Assembly (NCBI RefSeq): GCF_002078875.1 | Contig: NC_034415.1 | Span: 24,219,381 to 24,283,380, forward strand | DNA from: Numida meleagris | Lineage: Eukaryota; Chordata; Aves; Galliformes; Numididae | Direction of reading: 5' to 3' | DNA: 64,000 nt | Shown: piece after piece, positions 20,701-35,700 of the stretch | Position numbering within the stretch: position 1 is the stretch's first letter | Layout of the letters: every line of letters starts with the position of its first letter | Made by a program: the position numbers and the translations under genes | Notes under the pieces: generated by a model | What the model saw: the letters and a program-made list of their open reading frames with translations, nothing else | Database searches by the model: none | What the model was told of the DNA's origin: nothing

Positions 20701-23700
20701 AATACACAATACAGATTTCCCTTCACCCAGAATGCACAGCTTAAAAATTATTTTGACATTCAACAGTTCTTTGCAAGGAATGATTCCAGTTTCACATGTT
20801 ATAGGATTTCTTCAGCGTAGGAGCGCGCATTGTAACAATGCTTGAATGAGGTCACTGTCTACCAAGGTAAATAAACTCCAGTGAATCAGATTGCAGTGTG
20901 GGCATCGTTGTCCTGTCTCAAACTTCCAGATTTTTGTTGCTACCTGGATTCCAATTCAAAATGCAATAAATAAAGCCCCAAGGCATTTCTAAGACACTCC
21001 TTGTGCAGGTCTCAACAGGCTTAGGATTAAACCACTATGAAATTTGTTGCAGACAGCAACGCCAGCCTAAGATTAGCAGAAGAGCAGCATGTGCAGAGCT
21101 ATAATCTTGAGTCTGTGCAACACGCGGTTCTACACGCTGTCATCCTGCTCTTCACTTGCTCCTAGAGGCCCCCGAGTTCCCGGTTTAGGGCATGACTGTG
21201 CTGTTTGCGGGACCGGCTCCTCCCCAAGCACTTCCTTCTGGCACGCACGCTGCTGCTGGCACATCAGTTTTTCTAAAACTTGCACTGGGGAATAACACAC
21301 CAGGAAACTCACACACACCCATCCGCTACAGTGACGGCCTGCTGCAAAACCCACCCTTGCCAAATGACAGAAAAAACGACAACAAAATGTAAGAATAAGG
21401 AAAGGAAGGCTTATGCTATTCCAGTTTAAAATGAGTCTCTCTTCACACTTTCTCACTGTGTACAGGACTATGATTACCCTGCACGGTATGCACAACTAAC
21501 ACAGCTCTTACTTCTCTGCAGACCGCTGGATCAACGGAGAGATCAGATGGAAACGAACATAACCTGGTGGGGAAAAGAGACTTCAGTGAGACCTTGTATA
21601 AAAAGTGACAGCTTCCCAAAGTCAAACATTCTTCCATCCCATCGTTCTTCGGTCACAGTTCAAATCTAATGAAAATTGTCACTGAGCTATAAGAACGTGT
21701 TTTTGCTTATATTAAGTCACCATCAAATGTCTTCTCTTTTTCAAGCCAAAATCTTTCCTTAAAAATATCAACTATTAGAAAACTCAAAGTCATGCTTCAT
21801 AGGATACTTCGACACTTGGTGTGATCAATATAAATAAAAACAAAAAACTCCACATAACTCCACAAGATTTATGCTTAGCAGGCACTAAGGACTGTGACAT
21901 TCTGCTTGAAGACAGCAATGTATTTCCCACATTTGTCCCAGATGCAGACTTTATCTTTCTTTTCCTGTAGAAGAGACTACAGCTTTCACTAACTATCATG
22001 TTCTTTGCTCTCACAACCTGCCTCAGTAATACATTCTGCATGCCAAATTCTGTCCATAGCCAGACTCTCTGAAGCCAATATTTTCAAAATTTTTCAGTGA
22101 TTCCACTTTTTAACCTGGGGCACCAGCAGGGTTTCTTAGTTGCAGGGTAGTTTACCTGCTCCTTTTGTATTGTAGCCAATGAATGTATCAGAATGCCCAT
22201 GGAGGAGCTGGCAGAAAACACTTGATCTTAAATGGTGAAGACCTGCATGAGTTACTGCCCCTCAAATCAATTCCAGCTGCTGAAAACAGGGGCTTTATAA
22301 TCTCAGGAAAGCCTTAAGGCGTTTACCTTTGGGGATTTTGAATTTATCATCCTTCCTGTACCAGAGGCAGCCTTGCTGTGTGCTTAGTGCTTTCACTGGA
22401 TATTCCGTCTCCGGGCAGTCAGCAACCTTCAAAGCAAAGTCAGTGGCTAACAAAAATCAAAACCAAACCAAAAGCAGAAGTTAGTGGCTTTCACAGTCAG
22501 TCAGGCAAAATGCATTGTAGTCTTCAAAATTATCAGCAAAACAGGTTTTTCTCCTCCCATTTTGCTACATTATACATGACAGAATATGTTTCCCTGGGTC
22601 CAAAGAACATTCATTTTTCAGTTTCCCAACAGAATACTGGCTCAGAAACCGTGCAGAAGTGGTAATGCTATGCTCTACGTAGGGTGTAAGTTATGGCTTT
22701 TATTTCATTTGGTTTTGGCAACAAAGCCAGATGCTATTTACTTTCAAAAAAAGCAGATGAAGCAAATAAGATTCCTCCTCACAGGTGTCCACAGTTCTGT
22801 GTTAATGCTCACGGACCGTGGGAGATCTGTTAGGGTTATGCAATCTTTAAGTTGATGCTTTTTATGAAGTCCGTTCTCAAGCTTAGACATAAAAGTTTAT
22901 TAAATAAAATTCAGGCGAACAGAATTCCCGTATATTTTCATTTGCAAAAACAGGTCGATGTTCAGATGGAAATAAAGATTGTTTCTACATTAACTACGTT
23001 CACCTCTCAAATAAACTACCAGGGGAAGACTTCATCCATGCTCGCGTGCCTTACCTATGTATTTGTTCTCTTCTGGAAGGTGTAAATCCTGATTTAATTC
23101 AAAGTCACTGGCCCATACATCACTCCAGTACTTGTCAATATCTATTAATAAATATGAAATACATTTAGTTCAGCAGGAAGCTAATGCTTTCTTATTTCCC
23201 AGATCAGTCATCTCATCTCTTAGCTCCTACTATCTACATGAGCATCTGCAGCATGGTAAGTTTCTTCATGTCATCTTTTTCTAAATCTGTTCCTAACAGC
23301 TCCCATGAAGCAGGACTGAAGCAATCCTATTTAGAAGTAAATCAAGCCCGCCTGCATCAGTAATCCAGTTACCAAGACACCCTGTCCCCCACTATTTGTG
23401 TTCACTTCTCTGTTCAGGACCTGACCTGCAGCCAAGCGGAGCACTCACTGAGAGCCCTGCCTCCTCAAACTATAAACCTGGGGAGCGGGAATCAAAAGAT
23501 ACAAAGACACATTACAGAGCAGGACGGAGTACTTGACTAACAACAAAGTCACTTTACCACTGGGGATCCACCTCCCTACTTCCATGTGGTGTGTTATGTG
23601 CTGCTCTGACGCACGAACCAGGCACTCCTTATGTTTCAGCTGCTGTTTTACCTTCCACGCTGTATTGTGTTCCAAACCACCTCTCCTTTAGGTGACACTG

Positions 23701-26700
23701 GCCCTCGTTGGCAGCAGACAGCAGAACAAGGTTGGCCCTCTGAGGACTGAGCTGGTTAAGGGCATCAGCAATGATCTGTAATTTCAAGACAGTACTTCAG
23801 TTCACACGCAACTGTGGCTCTGCCTGACACAGCTGGGACTCCTTAATCTCAGCGTACGAATAACAAGACATCACAACCTTACACACACAGGAAAACTTGT
23901 TTCCTAAGTATTAAAAGTGACTCAATAAATACAAAACCTGTGCCTGTAACATGCCTAATTATATGCCTATATTACATAGTATGCCTATATTTTCCTTACA
24001 CCAAACATGTAATCAGAGTTCAAAGAACATTCACCTCTGGCTTGTATTCAAACAGGAGTTGGTCTCCTGTCAGAAAATCCTCCTTCGGAAACAGCTGCAT
24101 GTTCTCACAAAGGCTTTCCACATAGTCAACTGGGTCTGTCTGAAAACAAATAAATAAAGCTATTTTTTGCATAATCAAAAGTTAAAATATCAATTTCCTG
24201 GTCAGAGCAGACCTCGAGAGGTCAAGTACGTTGAGTGTGAGTTATATGCTGAGTTTGGGATAGCATTTAGTTTTGGTTATTAAACTAAATATATTTCATA
24301 ACCGTATCTAATCCTGAGGACTCCTCTAAGACTCCCAAAACATCAGAGATGACATTTCAGGAAAGAAACAGCCCTGACCATCTTACAGCCGTTACACCTA
24401 CAAGATTCAAGCCCTAGCACAACGTGCTCCTTGTCTCCAGGGAACAGAGGTCCACAATTCAAGATTTCAGGATTTCTAGAACCTGAAAAGAGAAGCTGAG
24501 GATCTGCTGTTAACAGATATCTCTCATTCTGTTCCTTCCTAAGTTCTCTGGCACGCTGTCCAGTATGAGAAGGAAGAGATTTCTTATTTGGACATGAAAG
24601 TATGGTAATTGTGCACGACTGCCTAGAGGAGACTTTTTACTCCATGCTTTTGTTGTTTTGTTTTTTGTTTTTTGTTTTTTTTAAACCAGCCAGCATCATA
24701 CTGCAAAGATCCTGGGGCCTGGTATGGACCACAGCTCCCCCCGAGAAAAGGCAAATTTGACACATCTGGGTTTTATAAATGAAGTCAGAAACGTGATCAA
24801 GAATTTCTTAAGACACTGCACATCTGAGAAATGGGAACACAAAATTATAGCTTGAGCTATATGAATATGAATATATAATATGAACCTTTCAGAACTAAAC
24901 AGATTAACTGATGAAAATGTCAGACTTCAAACTGAACAACCACAGTTTGCAATGGTTAAAGACTGAATCACAGAAGTGCACACAGGGCAGCAGATATTCC
25001 TGCCATATCCAAGGTACCAAACAGCCATCCCTTAGAGATGTGTAGTTCTTCCCCGCTGTTCTGCAGAAAGCTTTTGCTAGAAGACTGTCAGCTCTTAATT
25101 TTGAAATAATCACACTTGGCTAACAAATTCATAAAAGTTGTACTGCAACAATAAATAACACCACGCTACACTTCAAAAATGCACTTGGCAATTAGTGTTA
25201 ACTCAATCCCTATTAAAAAAAATCTGCTCTGTTATGCATTACTTAGGGTTGTTGGCAGCAGTCCTTGCTGTCTGTACCACTTGCAAATATCACTTTCCTC
25301 TGCTATTCAAAGGCCACTCAAGACACTCCATATCCTCCATATGCTCTTCTGGAGGCAGAGCTACGGAGGGGAGGATTTGCTACAGATGATGCTTCCAACA
25401 TCCTGACACTCAGCGCAGACTGGCAGGTCTTACAAGTGTCTGCCAAGACTTGGAGCATCTAGAAAGGAAAAATCTCCATTTCCAATATTTCCTGTTCTAT
25501 TTCTTTTTGTCCTTCTTGCATCTGTGTACTTTAAAGAAATCAATGAACTTCAGTGATGTTTTCAAGCCACATATAGTACATGGATTTATTTTCCCAAAAG
25601 TACATTTTAGTGCCATCCAAAAAAAAAGATGAGAACACAGCTAAATGTAGGGAGAGTAAGAAAGCTGGTAAAGTGAGGCTTCTCAAATTAACTAAGCTGT
25701 TCCTTTCTTTATGTTTTTGTAACTTTAATAAGACGACCTAAGGTTTTTGCTAACTACTGTTTTGATAAGGCAAGTAAGTCTTCACCCAAACCCACGTTCA
25801 TCAGTATAATGGTGTAACAGCAGACCAAGGGTCATTAACATCCAACCCTGCAAGGCCAGCTGCTAGCAAGGCAAACCTTCCAGCCCACACTGCTGTCCTG
25901 CTCCTAGAAATCAGCAGCACCAAAACAGATTATCAAAAGTGAAATTAGACCAAGAAGTACTGAAAAGCAGCAGACAGTTCACAGAACCCTATTAATTGGC
26001 ACAGAACTTCATGCAGCCTAATGACTGACACTGGAAGAGAACAAGAGCTTAGGACATAGAGAATGAAAAGAATAGGGATTTGTTGAGGAAAAAGCTTTCT
26101 GTAAAATGCAGCCCCATTACTTAAGTGCATTATCTGTTTCTTGGTGCACAGAACTTTGAAAAAACGGTTCAAAATTTAAAAAAAGAACAAAATAAATCCT
26201 TTTTATGCTTTACCTATATGCCAACAGAAAACAGTGGATGAATACCTGTTCCTGGTAGTGAAATTCATTAGCTTCAATCTTCTGGATTTCCTCCCATATT
26301 CTGTAAATGAGAGGAAAGAACGTGAAACAGATACCAAATTAACGCAGAGATTAACACCAGGACACCACAGCCTTCCACACATCTGTCGTAACACATTTAT
26401 TTAAATCAATGCACAAGTGCACCTCGCATCTACACTACTTCAGCTTATTAAAATTAGCGATCAATAACAATAAATCAAACTAAAACCAGGAAACAAGAAC
26501 TTGTAATAAATTAGTTCTTAAATACAGGCACACTTCCCTCACAGACAAGCTTTCCTACTGACTAGTTTGTGTGCCAATGACCCAGCAAAACATGCAAACT
26601 CTACAAATAAAAGGTTAATGGAGAGGCAGAGCCTTGCCAATAGCAGCTGTAATGGCAAACGCTTGCCTTTTATCTGGCCCTCTTTGCTGCAGCATCTTCA

Positions 26701-29700
26701 CATACTGGAACACAACGTGGGCCACCTGCAGGCAGAAAGGAATGGATTACTTTTTCCATGCAGTAGGAAAACAGTAGGAAAATCCAGTTAGGGTAAACCA
26801 TACCTCGTAGAAGTGCTTGTAACCTTCATCAGTCAAAGTTACAGAAATGCTGAAGATGGAGTATGTAGAGTTCTGTTCAAATCCTGTCTCACCATTTCCT
26901 CCATATAATGCAAGTGCCCAAAACCTATGGAAGAGTTAAAGGTATTTGTTAATAACTCCTTTCAGCTTTATTTAAGCTTAGTTACAGTTTGCTATCATAG
27001 CTTTATTCCAGTGCCTTTCAATCTGTTTCCACTTCACACCAAGTTTTTCCAGCATAAAGAGGTAAGCCTCAAGATACAGAGCTGAAGAGAAAGAGTGAAA
27101 AAGCCGAGTTACCTTTTGGAGATCTCTTAAAAATCAGGCACGGTGCTACTGATCCACAGAACACAGACCAGAAACCACTTATTTCACACTTGTGACAAAT
27201 ATCAGTTCAAAAGATACCACTATAAAATACATTAAAAAGGTAGACTGGATATATATATATTATATATATAAATATATAAAAGACATTTAATATATATTTA
27301 TATATATAAAACATATATATACAAAACAGTTTTCTTTCATTTAATCATACCAAAGCATTTAGTTATTATGCTTAAGAAATACATACTTTTTCCTAAGAAA
27401 AGAAAGAACGCTGCCTTTGCCTTCATGTCCCACCAACCAGGAAATATAATGAAGTGGCTTCACTCTAAAAGAAAGTTTAAAAATCAAATGCCACGAGGTC
27501 ATACTTTTTACAGAAAGAATTCAAATTACTACACAAACAACTAAAAACCACACTGACTGCGCCTCCATGACAAGCGCTGCATTTTCAGGTAGCATCAGGG
27601 TAATAAGCTAAGGATGTGGGAGTTCAGAACACGATGGCTGATATGAGTCATGAGGAATGATGTTAAATGAGCCGTCTATCAATAACACTCAATTTATAAA
27701 AAGAATCGTATTTGCATCAGTTCAATTCATTTTTAAAATGTTCTCCCCGCTGACCCAAAGTAATCTGTAATACAAACAAATGAGATTCTTTGGCTTCTTG
27801 GGAAAGTCATTAAATTTATTTACAACAAACGCAGCAGAAGGAAAATACAGCACCACTTTACCTGTAATACTCTTCTTGTGGGGGAAGTGCCCAGGTGATA
27901 CTCAATGAATGAACTTTCCTGATTGGAACAACTAAGCAGAAATAAGTTTATGAGTATAAACACGTAATGAAGAATAGAAATGTTAAATAATGCAGGAAGA
28001 ATGATTAAAAGTTATTCAGAGCCACATAATTACTTATCCTTTCAGAAAACAGAGGAAATATGCACCTAAGTATTCAAAATGTTGTAACAAATCTACTTTA
28101 CTTACCTCTGTAAAGCTTGTGAAATTCTGGCGTGTCAAAAGGCTGAGTCAGATGGCCAAAGCTGGGCTTGGGCAAACCACTTGAAAGCAAAATGACAGCA
28201 CGGTGTTACTGGCAAGGACTCAAGGCTACACTGAGATAATCACAAGAGTCAGCACCCACAGCTCTGAAGCAAGGAAGGCAGAGCAGCAGATAAGCAGAAA
28301 ATGGCCCTTAACAAGGGGAGCAGTTCAGGACCCACCCAACCCAGCTGGGAAGGAAACCTGACATTCACTTGCACTCTGCCCACACAACAGAGTAACTACC
28401 CAGGATTTAGATTAATCCATCGGCTCCTCCCTCTCCTCTCCAAGGCAGTAACAATAAGAAGCTTGCTTTCCTAACGGAAAGCCAAACACAGCACCAATCT
28501 GTCCCCAGCCTTAGATTCACAGAGGCCAGCTACCTTGTGTTGTATGGAAAAGGAACAAGAGAAGGACAGGGGTCAGAAAGACAAACATGTCTCTCTATGG
28601 TGTTAGACACCAGCACACTTCCTATATGCTTCATAAGTAAATGTCACTCAAAAGCAGAAACTGAAAGAGGAAATGAAATGCATTCCAAGCTAGTTAAGCC
28701 TCTGCAGAGCATCCTTTTTTGATAGCAAACTGCAAGGGAGTTGTTAAATATATGTAAGTTCTAATCACTTGCCACCCTAATGATGACATTAAAATTCAAG
28801 AAACTGTCTAAATTTATTTTGCTTTTAATTACTCTTCACAGAAAGCAAATAAAAGAAAGAAAAAATGACAAACTAGGTTTAAATGATCCATGGTAAAATT
28901 GAGGCACCAGCACAAATCAGGCAGACACAGCTGCATGTTGGCACTACACAGAGTGCAGGTTAAATGACTGCTGTGAGCAAACAAAGTCTTCCTGAAACAA
29001 CTAACATCAGTCTTTAATTTTCAAAACTGTCCATTTTCTGGATAAACAGATATTTATTTCCTCAATATCTCCATTAAGAGATTTAAAAAAAACAAACCGA
29101 CAAAAACAGTCATCTTAAGCATGGAGAATTTTATAATTTGTAACGCCTTTATATATCAAAAAATCTTACTTATTGGGGATCTTGGAGAAGATTTCTGTCA
29201 CCCACTTTTCCAATGTATCCAGTGTTTCTATTAAGGAAGGAAAAAAAGAAAGCCAGAAATGTAACTTCCTGCAGACCTAAGACAAATGCTCTATCCTATC
29301 TCTCAGTTATTTTAAAGAGGCTGTAGGTCAGCACACTTTAAGACTGCAAAGTTCCAAATTACAAGCTTTAAATTGGTTTGAGTCAATTCCACTGAAACAC
29401 GTCTCGGGTCACACCTCTTGTACACCCTCCTGAGAAGCCGGCCTGATACAATCGGGATTTAAAGTTTGGTAGCAGCTGGTGTGACTGGGAAAGAGAACTG
29501 CTGACTCAGGGATCTGCCAAACCACCAGTGCTAGCAGGCTCGTCCCATCCTCCTACATTCAGCACACAGTCAGCAGCTTTCACACCCTAATGCGGCGCTA
29601 CAAATTTCTTTCCCCCATCTCCTTTTCTATAGAAGATGTGTCAAAAAACAGAAGTTTGATTTCTTCAATGACCAGAGTGCTGCTGGAGCCAACATCACTC

Positions 29701-32700
29701 TGCATTCCAATAGCAATACTGTATATAATAATGACCAAAAAAAAAAAAAATCAGGGTGGGGTTTGCAGGGAGCATTCATAGTTTCTTTTGTTTTGACAGA
29801 GATAGAAATACAAAGTTGACCTGTCTGGCTATCGGTTCTCATGCTTTTCTTCTCAAACATCAGAGGAAACAACATGAGAATCCATCACTACATAGATGAT
29901 TATTCCAGAGATATTCAATGCCATAAGTCTACAGTCTAACCAGAACATAAAAGCACGGGAGGAGAGAAGAACCAGCACCTCTGAGATTACCCCCTCCATC
30001 TCACAGACAGAAACTGGAATCAGGTTTAGGCATTCAGCAAACACCTAAGCACAAATCTGACTTGAATGCACACAGCTGCATTTTCAGCACAGCTCTATAC
30101 TACGTACTGAACTTCTCAGCAACTTCTTTCCTTTTGTCTCAGCAAAAACGACCCATAAGTCTGGAGATCTTTGCTGAAATGAAATTCAATTCCACTGCAA
30201 ATAATTTTTCAGTCTGTGGGAAAAAAAAAACCCACCCACTTACAATGTCTACTTTTCCTAGAGAAATGTGTATTATTTTAAAACCTCCCTGGAAAAAGCC
30301 CCATACAGAACAAGACAACTGGGACACCAAGTATCATTTTCTGTGGTGATTCAATGTGGACAGCAGGGAAAGCAGCAGCATTAAGTCACTTAGGTGGTCT
30401 GATGCTAAAATCCTACAAGCTTCTCTTCTAAATATAACTTTGAGGTTTTACCTTTTGAGTTAATATGGAACCTATTCATCTGTTTCAGTCAAAAATTCCT
30501 CAAGAAGTGTCAGAAGGACAGCAACAGAGCACAAATACTTAAGTTCTCATTTGGAAACCAGGTTAAATCTGCATACAAATACCTCCTGCAGGACAGGATA
30601 ATCCACTCTAATGGCTTGGGCTAATGCTGCACTAGTTCCAAGAACACTACCCCAAGAGAAGCAGTGATTCTTTCTTTAGGGAGCAACTGAAGTTACCTTT
30701 AGATTGGACAACTAAAGTCATATAGTGAGCTGAGTAATGGCGCTGCCAGAAGTCCCTCAGTCTTGTGTAGGTATCAATATTATTCTTTTTAGGCTCGTGT
30801 TTGAGCGTATCCGCATTACCTGTAAGCATTGAAAGGCAGTTAGTTAGTTATGTAGATACTGGTTACAGCAAGGCCAGATACACTGAGAATTTCTTCTCCC
30901 CTGTCATTGAGCCTAGTCCTGGTGAGCACATTAAAAATACTTGTTAGAAGTTTGGAGTTAAGGGAATTTTAACCGAAATTTATTTTTTCCAGTTCCTAGA
31001 TAAAGACAGTTGATATTTCCATGACAAGAAAGGACAAAGTCCTCCTGTATTATCAGATCGCCCATACTGTGCACTGGACAGCTCACTGTCTGCCACCAGC
31101 TTCTCCTCACCAATGGAACTTACAGAACAGGGGAGGGAAAAAAGAGGGGAAAATGTGATGTAGTACATGTCACCATAGAACTTTGTAAAAATTACCTACA
31201 TTTCAAAGCTGGATATCTCTATTATGCATCACAGCCATCACAATGCAATTTATACGCCCACCAGCCTCATTAGAGTGAGGGAGCTCTTCGAAAACTCCAT
31301 TGCCCAGGACAGAAAGGACAAACTTCCCCTCTGCTCCACTCACCTAACTGTGAAGGTCTGCTTCTGCAACCTTGACAGTGAACTATTTGCTTTGAAAAGT
31401 CTCAATAGACTCAAATCCGAGAATGTTATTTTTCCATGGGATTTCAATTGCAAAAACAAGCTTAAACAAGACAGAGGTGAGTCACACAGCACCACCTTTA
31501 CCTTAACAGAAAGTTACGTGATGATATGCCTATGGCAACCTAGTTCCAACATCAGCAAAAAGCAGTAACTGCTAAAAAAGCAGCAATGAAAAATATCTCA
31601 AGTAGGCAGCTGCTTTTATTCCTAAGGGCTTTTCTATAAAACAAATACTTTTGAGAAAAACGAGTGTTTGCTGTGTTAAGACAGCTCACGTTAGTGCATC
31701 TTTTAAGTGGCTAGAAGTTTAAATACTATTATTGCTGTATAACACTAATTCAGAACTTACCCCAAAAGAATTTCTTCATAGGATGTCCAGGCCTGGCAAG
31801 GCTCCCAAATAGCATCTCCTTTCTGTTTGCATCGGAGGGTCTTGCTAACTGATACTCTGTTAAAGATTTTGCAGTGGCATGCGTAAGAATTTGGGGTCAT
31901 GTTCCCATACAAAAAAATAAACTAAAAACACTGATTGAATCTAGAATATTTGTTTTAATGGATGATGAAATAGTAAAATAGGATACGAAACAGTACATGC
32001 TAGCAACGATGAAAATAAGCCAACAGAAGAGGAAAAAAAAGTAATTCACTGCTGAAAAGAAAGGGATAAGCAGGGAAAGCATAGAAAGCTCCAGTTTGTC
32101 CTGTCTGAATGTCCTCCATCTGTAAAATTTAAGGGGAACACAAGGCCACTGATATTCTACAGGCAGGCCCTGCAAAAAAAGGCCAGAGAACAATTACAAA
32201 CCTGCTTCTCCCACAGAACACACGGAACAGCTTCTAGTACAACAGTGACATGAGAAAATGAGAACTGAGCAAGACAGTTTCCAAAAATGCAGTTTTGCAA
32301 TCAGTTCACTCTAATCCGAGTATAAGAAAATTAAGAATTCACCCTCTCCAATGCATGTTCTTCTGGTAATAGGAAACACGCACAGCAGAGCTGTGAACTA
32401 ACTCTTTGGATTGCATTATTCTGCAGCCAGTTCATCAGAGTGACACAAGGGCACCCACTGGGCATCTCACTGCCGCACTGTCAGCACAAGTGAAGGTGTA
32501 AGTTAGCTTAAAATGTTCAAGAAACTACGCCTTACTTCACAAGGCAGGTCCTTGCTTGTATTGACACTTCCTTACATTCAAGATCAAGCTGCCCTGTTTT
32601 TCTTACCAGAGGATAGATGAAGAAGAAGGCTTGGAAAAATATGTGAACCACTTAGAGTATTGGCCAATAACATTTTTTTCTCCTAAAGCAGTGAAGTTTT

Positions 32701-35700
32701 ATAGGCAGTCTGGAGCTATTCATTACATACTAAAAAATTGAGTGAATGCTCCACTCACTTCTGTGTCAGGTTCAATTTCCTTCTGTGAGGGAAATCTGCG
32801 TTAGGATAAGGAGACAAGTACAATCACCATGACTTATTGTAGCAGCCCCAGAGGGCAGGAGGGAACACTGGGGCTATGCTGGAGCTACTGGCATGTTGCT
32901 CACTGAAGGTTACCCACGTGCTCATGGAACTGTCCTACCAGTTACTGACAAATAACCTAAAATTAAAAATGAGATGGTAAAACCTCTCAGTGGTGGCACC
33001 ATACTGCTTCTCCTCTGTCAGCCACTGATATCCATGAAATTTAAAAGAAATGTAAGAGCTCTGTCTCTCAGTCAAATTAGATGAACTTGACCAAAAGGTA
33101 AAGGTAATCCCAAACAGAAACCAATAAACAGTGTTTAAAAATAAGTGTTTTGTTGTTTTTTTTTAAGATGATGTAAAAAATATGCAGAAAAACAAACTCT
33201 TACCACTGTCCACAGCCTCGACTTCTCGGTCTATTGCATCCCTGATCATCAGCGGGTGAATAAAAAACTGCGCCCACCTATGGAAGAGAAAAAATTCTAC
33301 TTTTCTTCGGTGTCTTTTAAACTAAAGCAAAACAAACAAAAAAAGCAAAGTGATCAAACAAAAACAACAGAAAACAAAGAAAACTCGGCATCTACTCTTT
33401 TGTTTATAAAGTCAGTTGTACCCATAGTGGTCTTAAGGAAAGATAAAAGCCATTCTTGTGATAGTGCCCTTTGCTTTTTGACAAGGCTGTGGTGTGAGAG
33501 GAGAGGAACGCAGGATTATCTGCATTTACGTCCCGAGAATGATCACTCCAGATCAGACAAGTGATCTACCTAGTCTGGTTCCTGGCTGTAGCAGTGGCAG
33601 GCGCCAGATGCTTCAGAAGGAAAACGCAAGAACCCTCACTTGTTCCTTACAACTCCTAATTTCTGTTTGCCCTCCACTAAGTGAGCTGCTGTGACAGATT
33701 ACAAATACATTTTTTTTTTATTCTTTCTGACTTTCAAATATCTAAAAGCTGGACTAATCTGCAAATAAAAGCTGAATTTGATCTAATAAAGTAAAAGCTC
33801 AGGACAGTACTTGGTAAAATGTGCGAGCCCTAGCTCTTGGCTTCATGGGAGCAATGTATTTTGATCAAAATAAATTCACACTGGTGTCTGCTCTCCTCCT
33901 GAGATATTTCACAGCGACAGCAGACATGCCCTCGTGAATGAGTAATTTCTTCTCACTGAAGGAAGCCACTCACAAGGTGGGGCTGCAGCGTTAGGGAGTA
34001 GGTTAAGTAATTCCTCGCAAATGACACACACTTCACTGGATAACCAGGGCTGGGTGAAACGCATCATTTAGAGGCACACGTTGTACCAAAACACTCCAGG
34101 CTATTCTCCCATGCAGCTTTACAGACTACACTTGGAAACAGCAAAGTCAAAACCCAAGCCCTAACTCCACCAGGACAGACCTGCCAAAGGATGAGTCACC
34201 CACCAGGGCTCTGTGGGCACCTCCCTCAGAACAGCTGTCGCTTTGCACAGGATTTCTCCCATCACCAACGCTACTAGCTTAAAGGAAGCAAAATAATCAA
34301 AGAGCCGCACGCATTAGGACTTGCACACGGATCCTAAGTAATCCCACAGCAGCCTCTGGACACACACACACCCACTGACACCCAACCACCAGCTCTGCAA
34401 AGTTACCTATCAAGCGCTTCTTTGAAGTACTTCCTCTGCACATCGAACTGGAAGACCGTCCGCTCGCAGTCGGTGGAGGCGTTGTCACTGCCCCCGTGTT
34501 TCTTCAGGAACGCGTCAAACCCATTCTCGTCTGGGTACTTCAAACTGCCCATAAAAACCACTGAAATGGGAATCAGCAAAGTTACCGCGAATTAAAACGA
34601 GCATTTTAAGATGTCTGGTCAGAAACTTTCTGTGGTTTCTGTGCCTGTATTATGCATCGACCATCTGCTGCTACAGAGAAAAAGGTTTATAAAACCATAC
34701 GTAATGTTTCCCTCCACGTTTAACGGTTAACAGAACAGCATGCATTAAGGCATAGCCTGACACCTCCTCCCACATTAAGAGCTCCTCACTAGGGCATTGT
34801 TTTTATAAAAGGACAAAATTATTTAACTAATGAAAATAAATGCCAGGAAGCTAGAACACAAAACGGCACTAGAAATACCATAGGAATTCAGAGCTAGCTA
34901 GCACTCATTTTGCTCTTGGTGAAGACAAAACAGGAGCAGATACATACTGTGTTCCAGGAAGTGTGCTAATCCAGGCAGATCTTCAGGGTCAGAGAAGCTG
35001 CCAACAGCAACGCAAAGGGCCGCTGCAGACTGAGGAAATAGAACAGTTTCAGTAAAAGCTGCTTCAAAAAATATTTCAGGAAAATGGCAGACGTACAAGA
35101 CAAACCAACCAGGGCAGGCATAATAAAAAGAATGAGTTTGAATGCTTAATCACAAGGTTTCAGAGCACAAGGAAGCTCTCGATAATATTTGTTCGCTCTA
35201 CTGCTTTAAATACACACCTGCTTTTCTGTGCAGCCTCTCTTTCTCGTCTCTTCCTTTTCAGCCAGCTCTTCTAATTCGCTGTCATCGGGATCATTGAAAT
35301 CCTCGTTATCTTCTTCATCATCGTCATCCTCATCCTCATCCCCCTCATCACAGTCCTCATCAAAACCTTCTCTCCCATCTTCAATCTCCGCTCCAGAATC
35401 ATCTTCATCACTTTCCTCTTCAGATTCATCACCATCCTCCTCTTCTTCTGAAGAGAACGCAGATGGGGCACCATCCAAGTAATTCAAATCCGAAATTAAA
35501 AGTGCACATAAGCCGTTCTGCAGTTTGATATACCTGAAAGAACAATTATTTACAATGGATACACTCAGTTCCCAGATCTGAACTTTCAGAAACATGGACG
35601 TTTCTGTATTTCCCATAATAGTTCTGTCTTCTTCAACTGAGATTTCCTAATAAAATAAAGGCAGCTAAGACGAGCAGCTTTACAGCGGAAAAGTAAAAAG

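Larger units (their letters stand above)
21564..23651 (-). other. NRDC introns around exons 17 and 18
   Basis: Introns 21564-22326, 22447-23054 and 23142-23651. No repeats or RNA genes recognised. Confidence 0.75.
30820..34406 (-). other. NRDC introns around exons 5 and 6
   Basis: Introns 30820-31760, 31857-33203 and 33278-34406. No repeat or RNA gene recognised. Confidence 0.75.

Noticed and set aside
35228..35482. 84-codon poly-Ser frame, + strand
   Set aside because: Exact antisense shadow of the Asp/Glu-rich NRDC exon 2.
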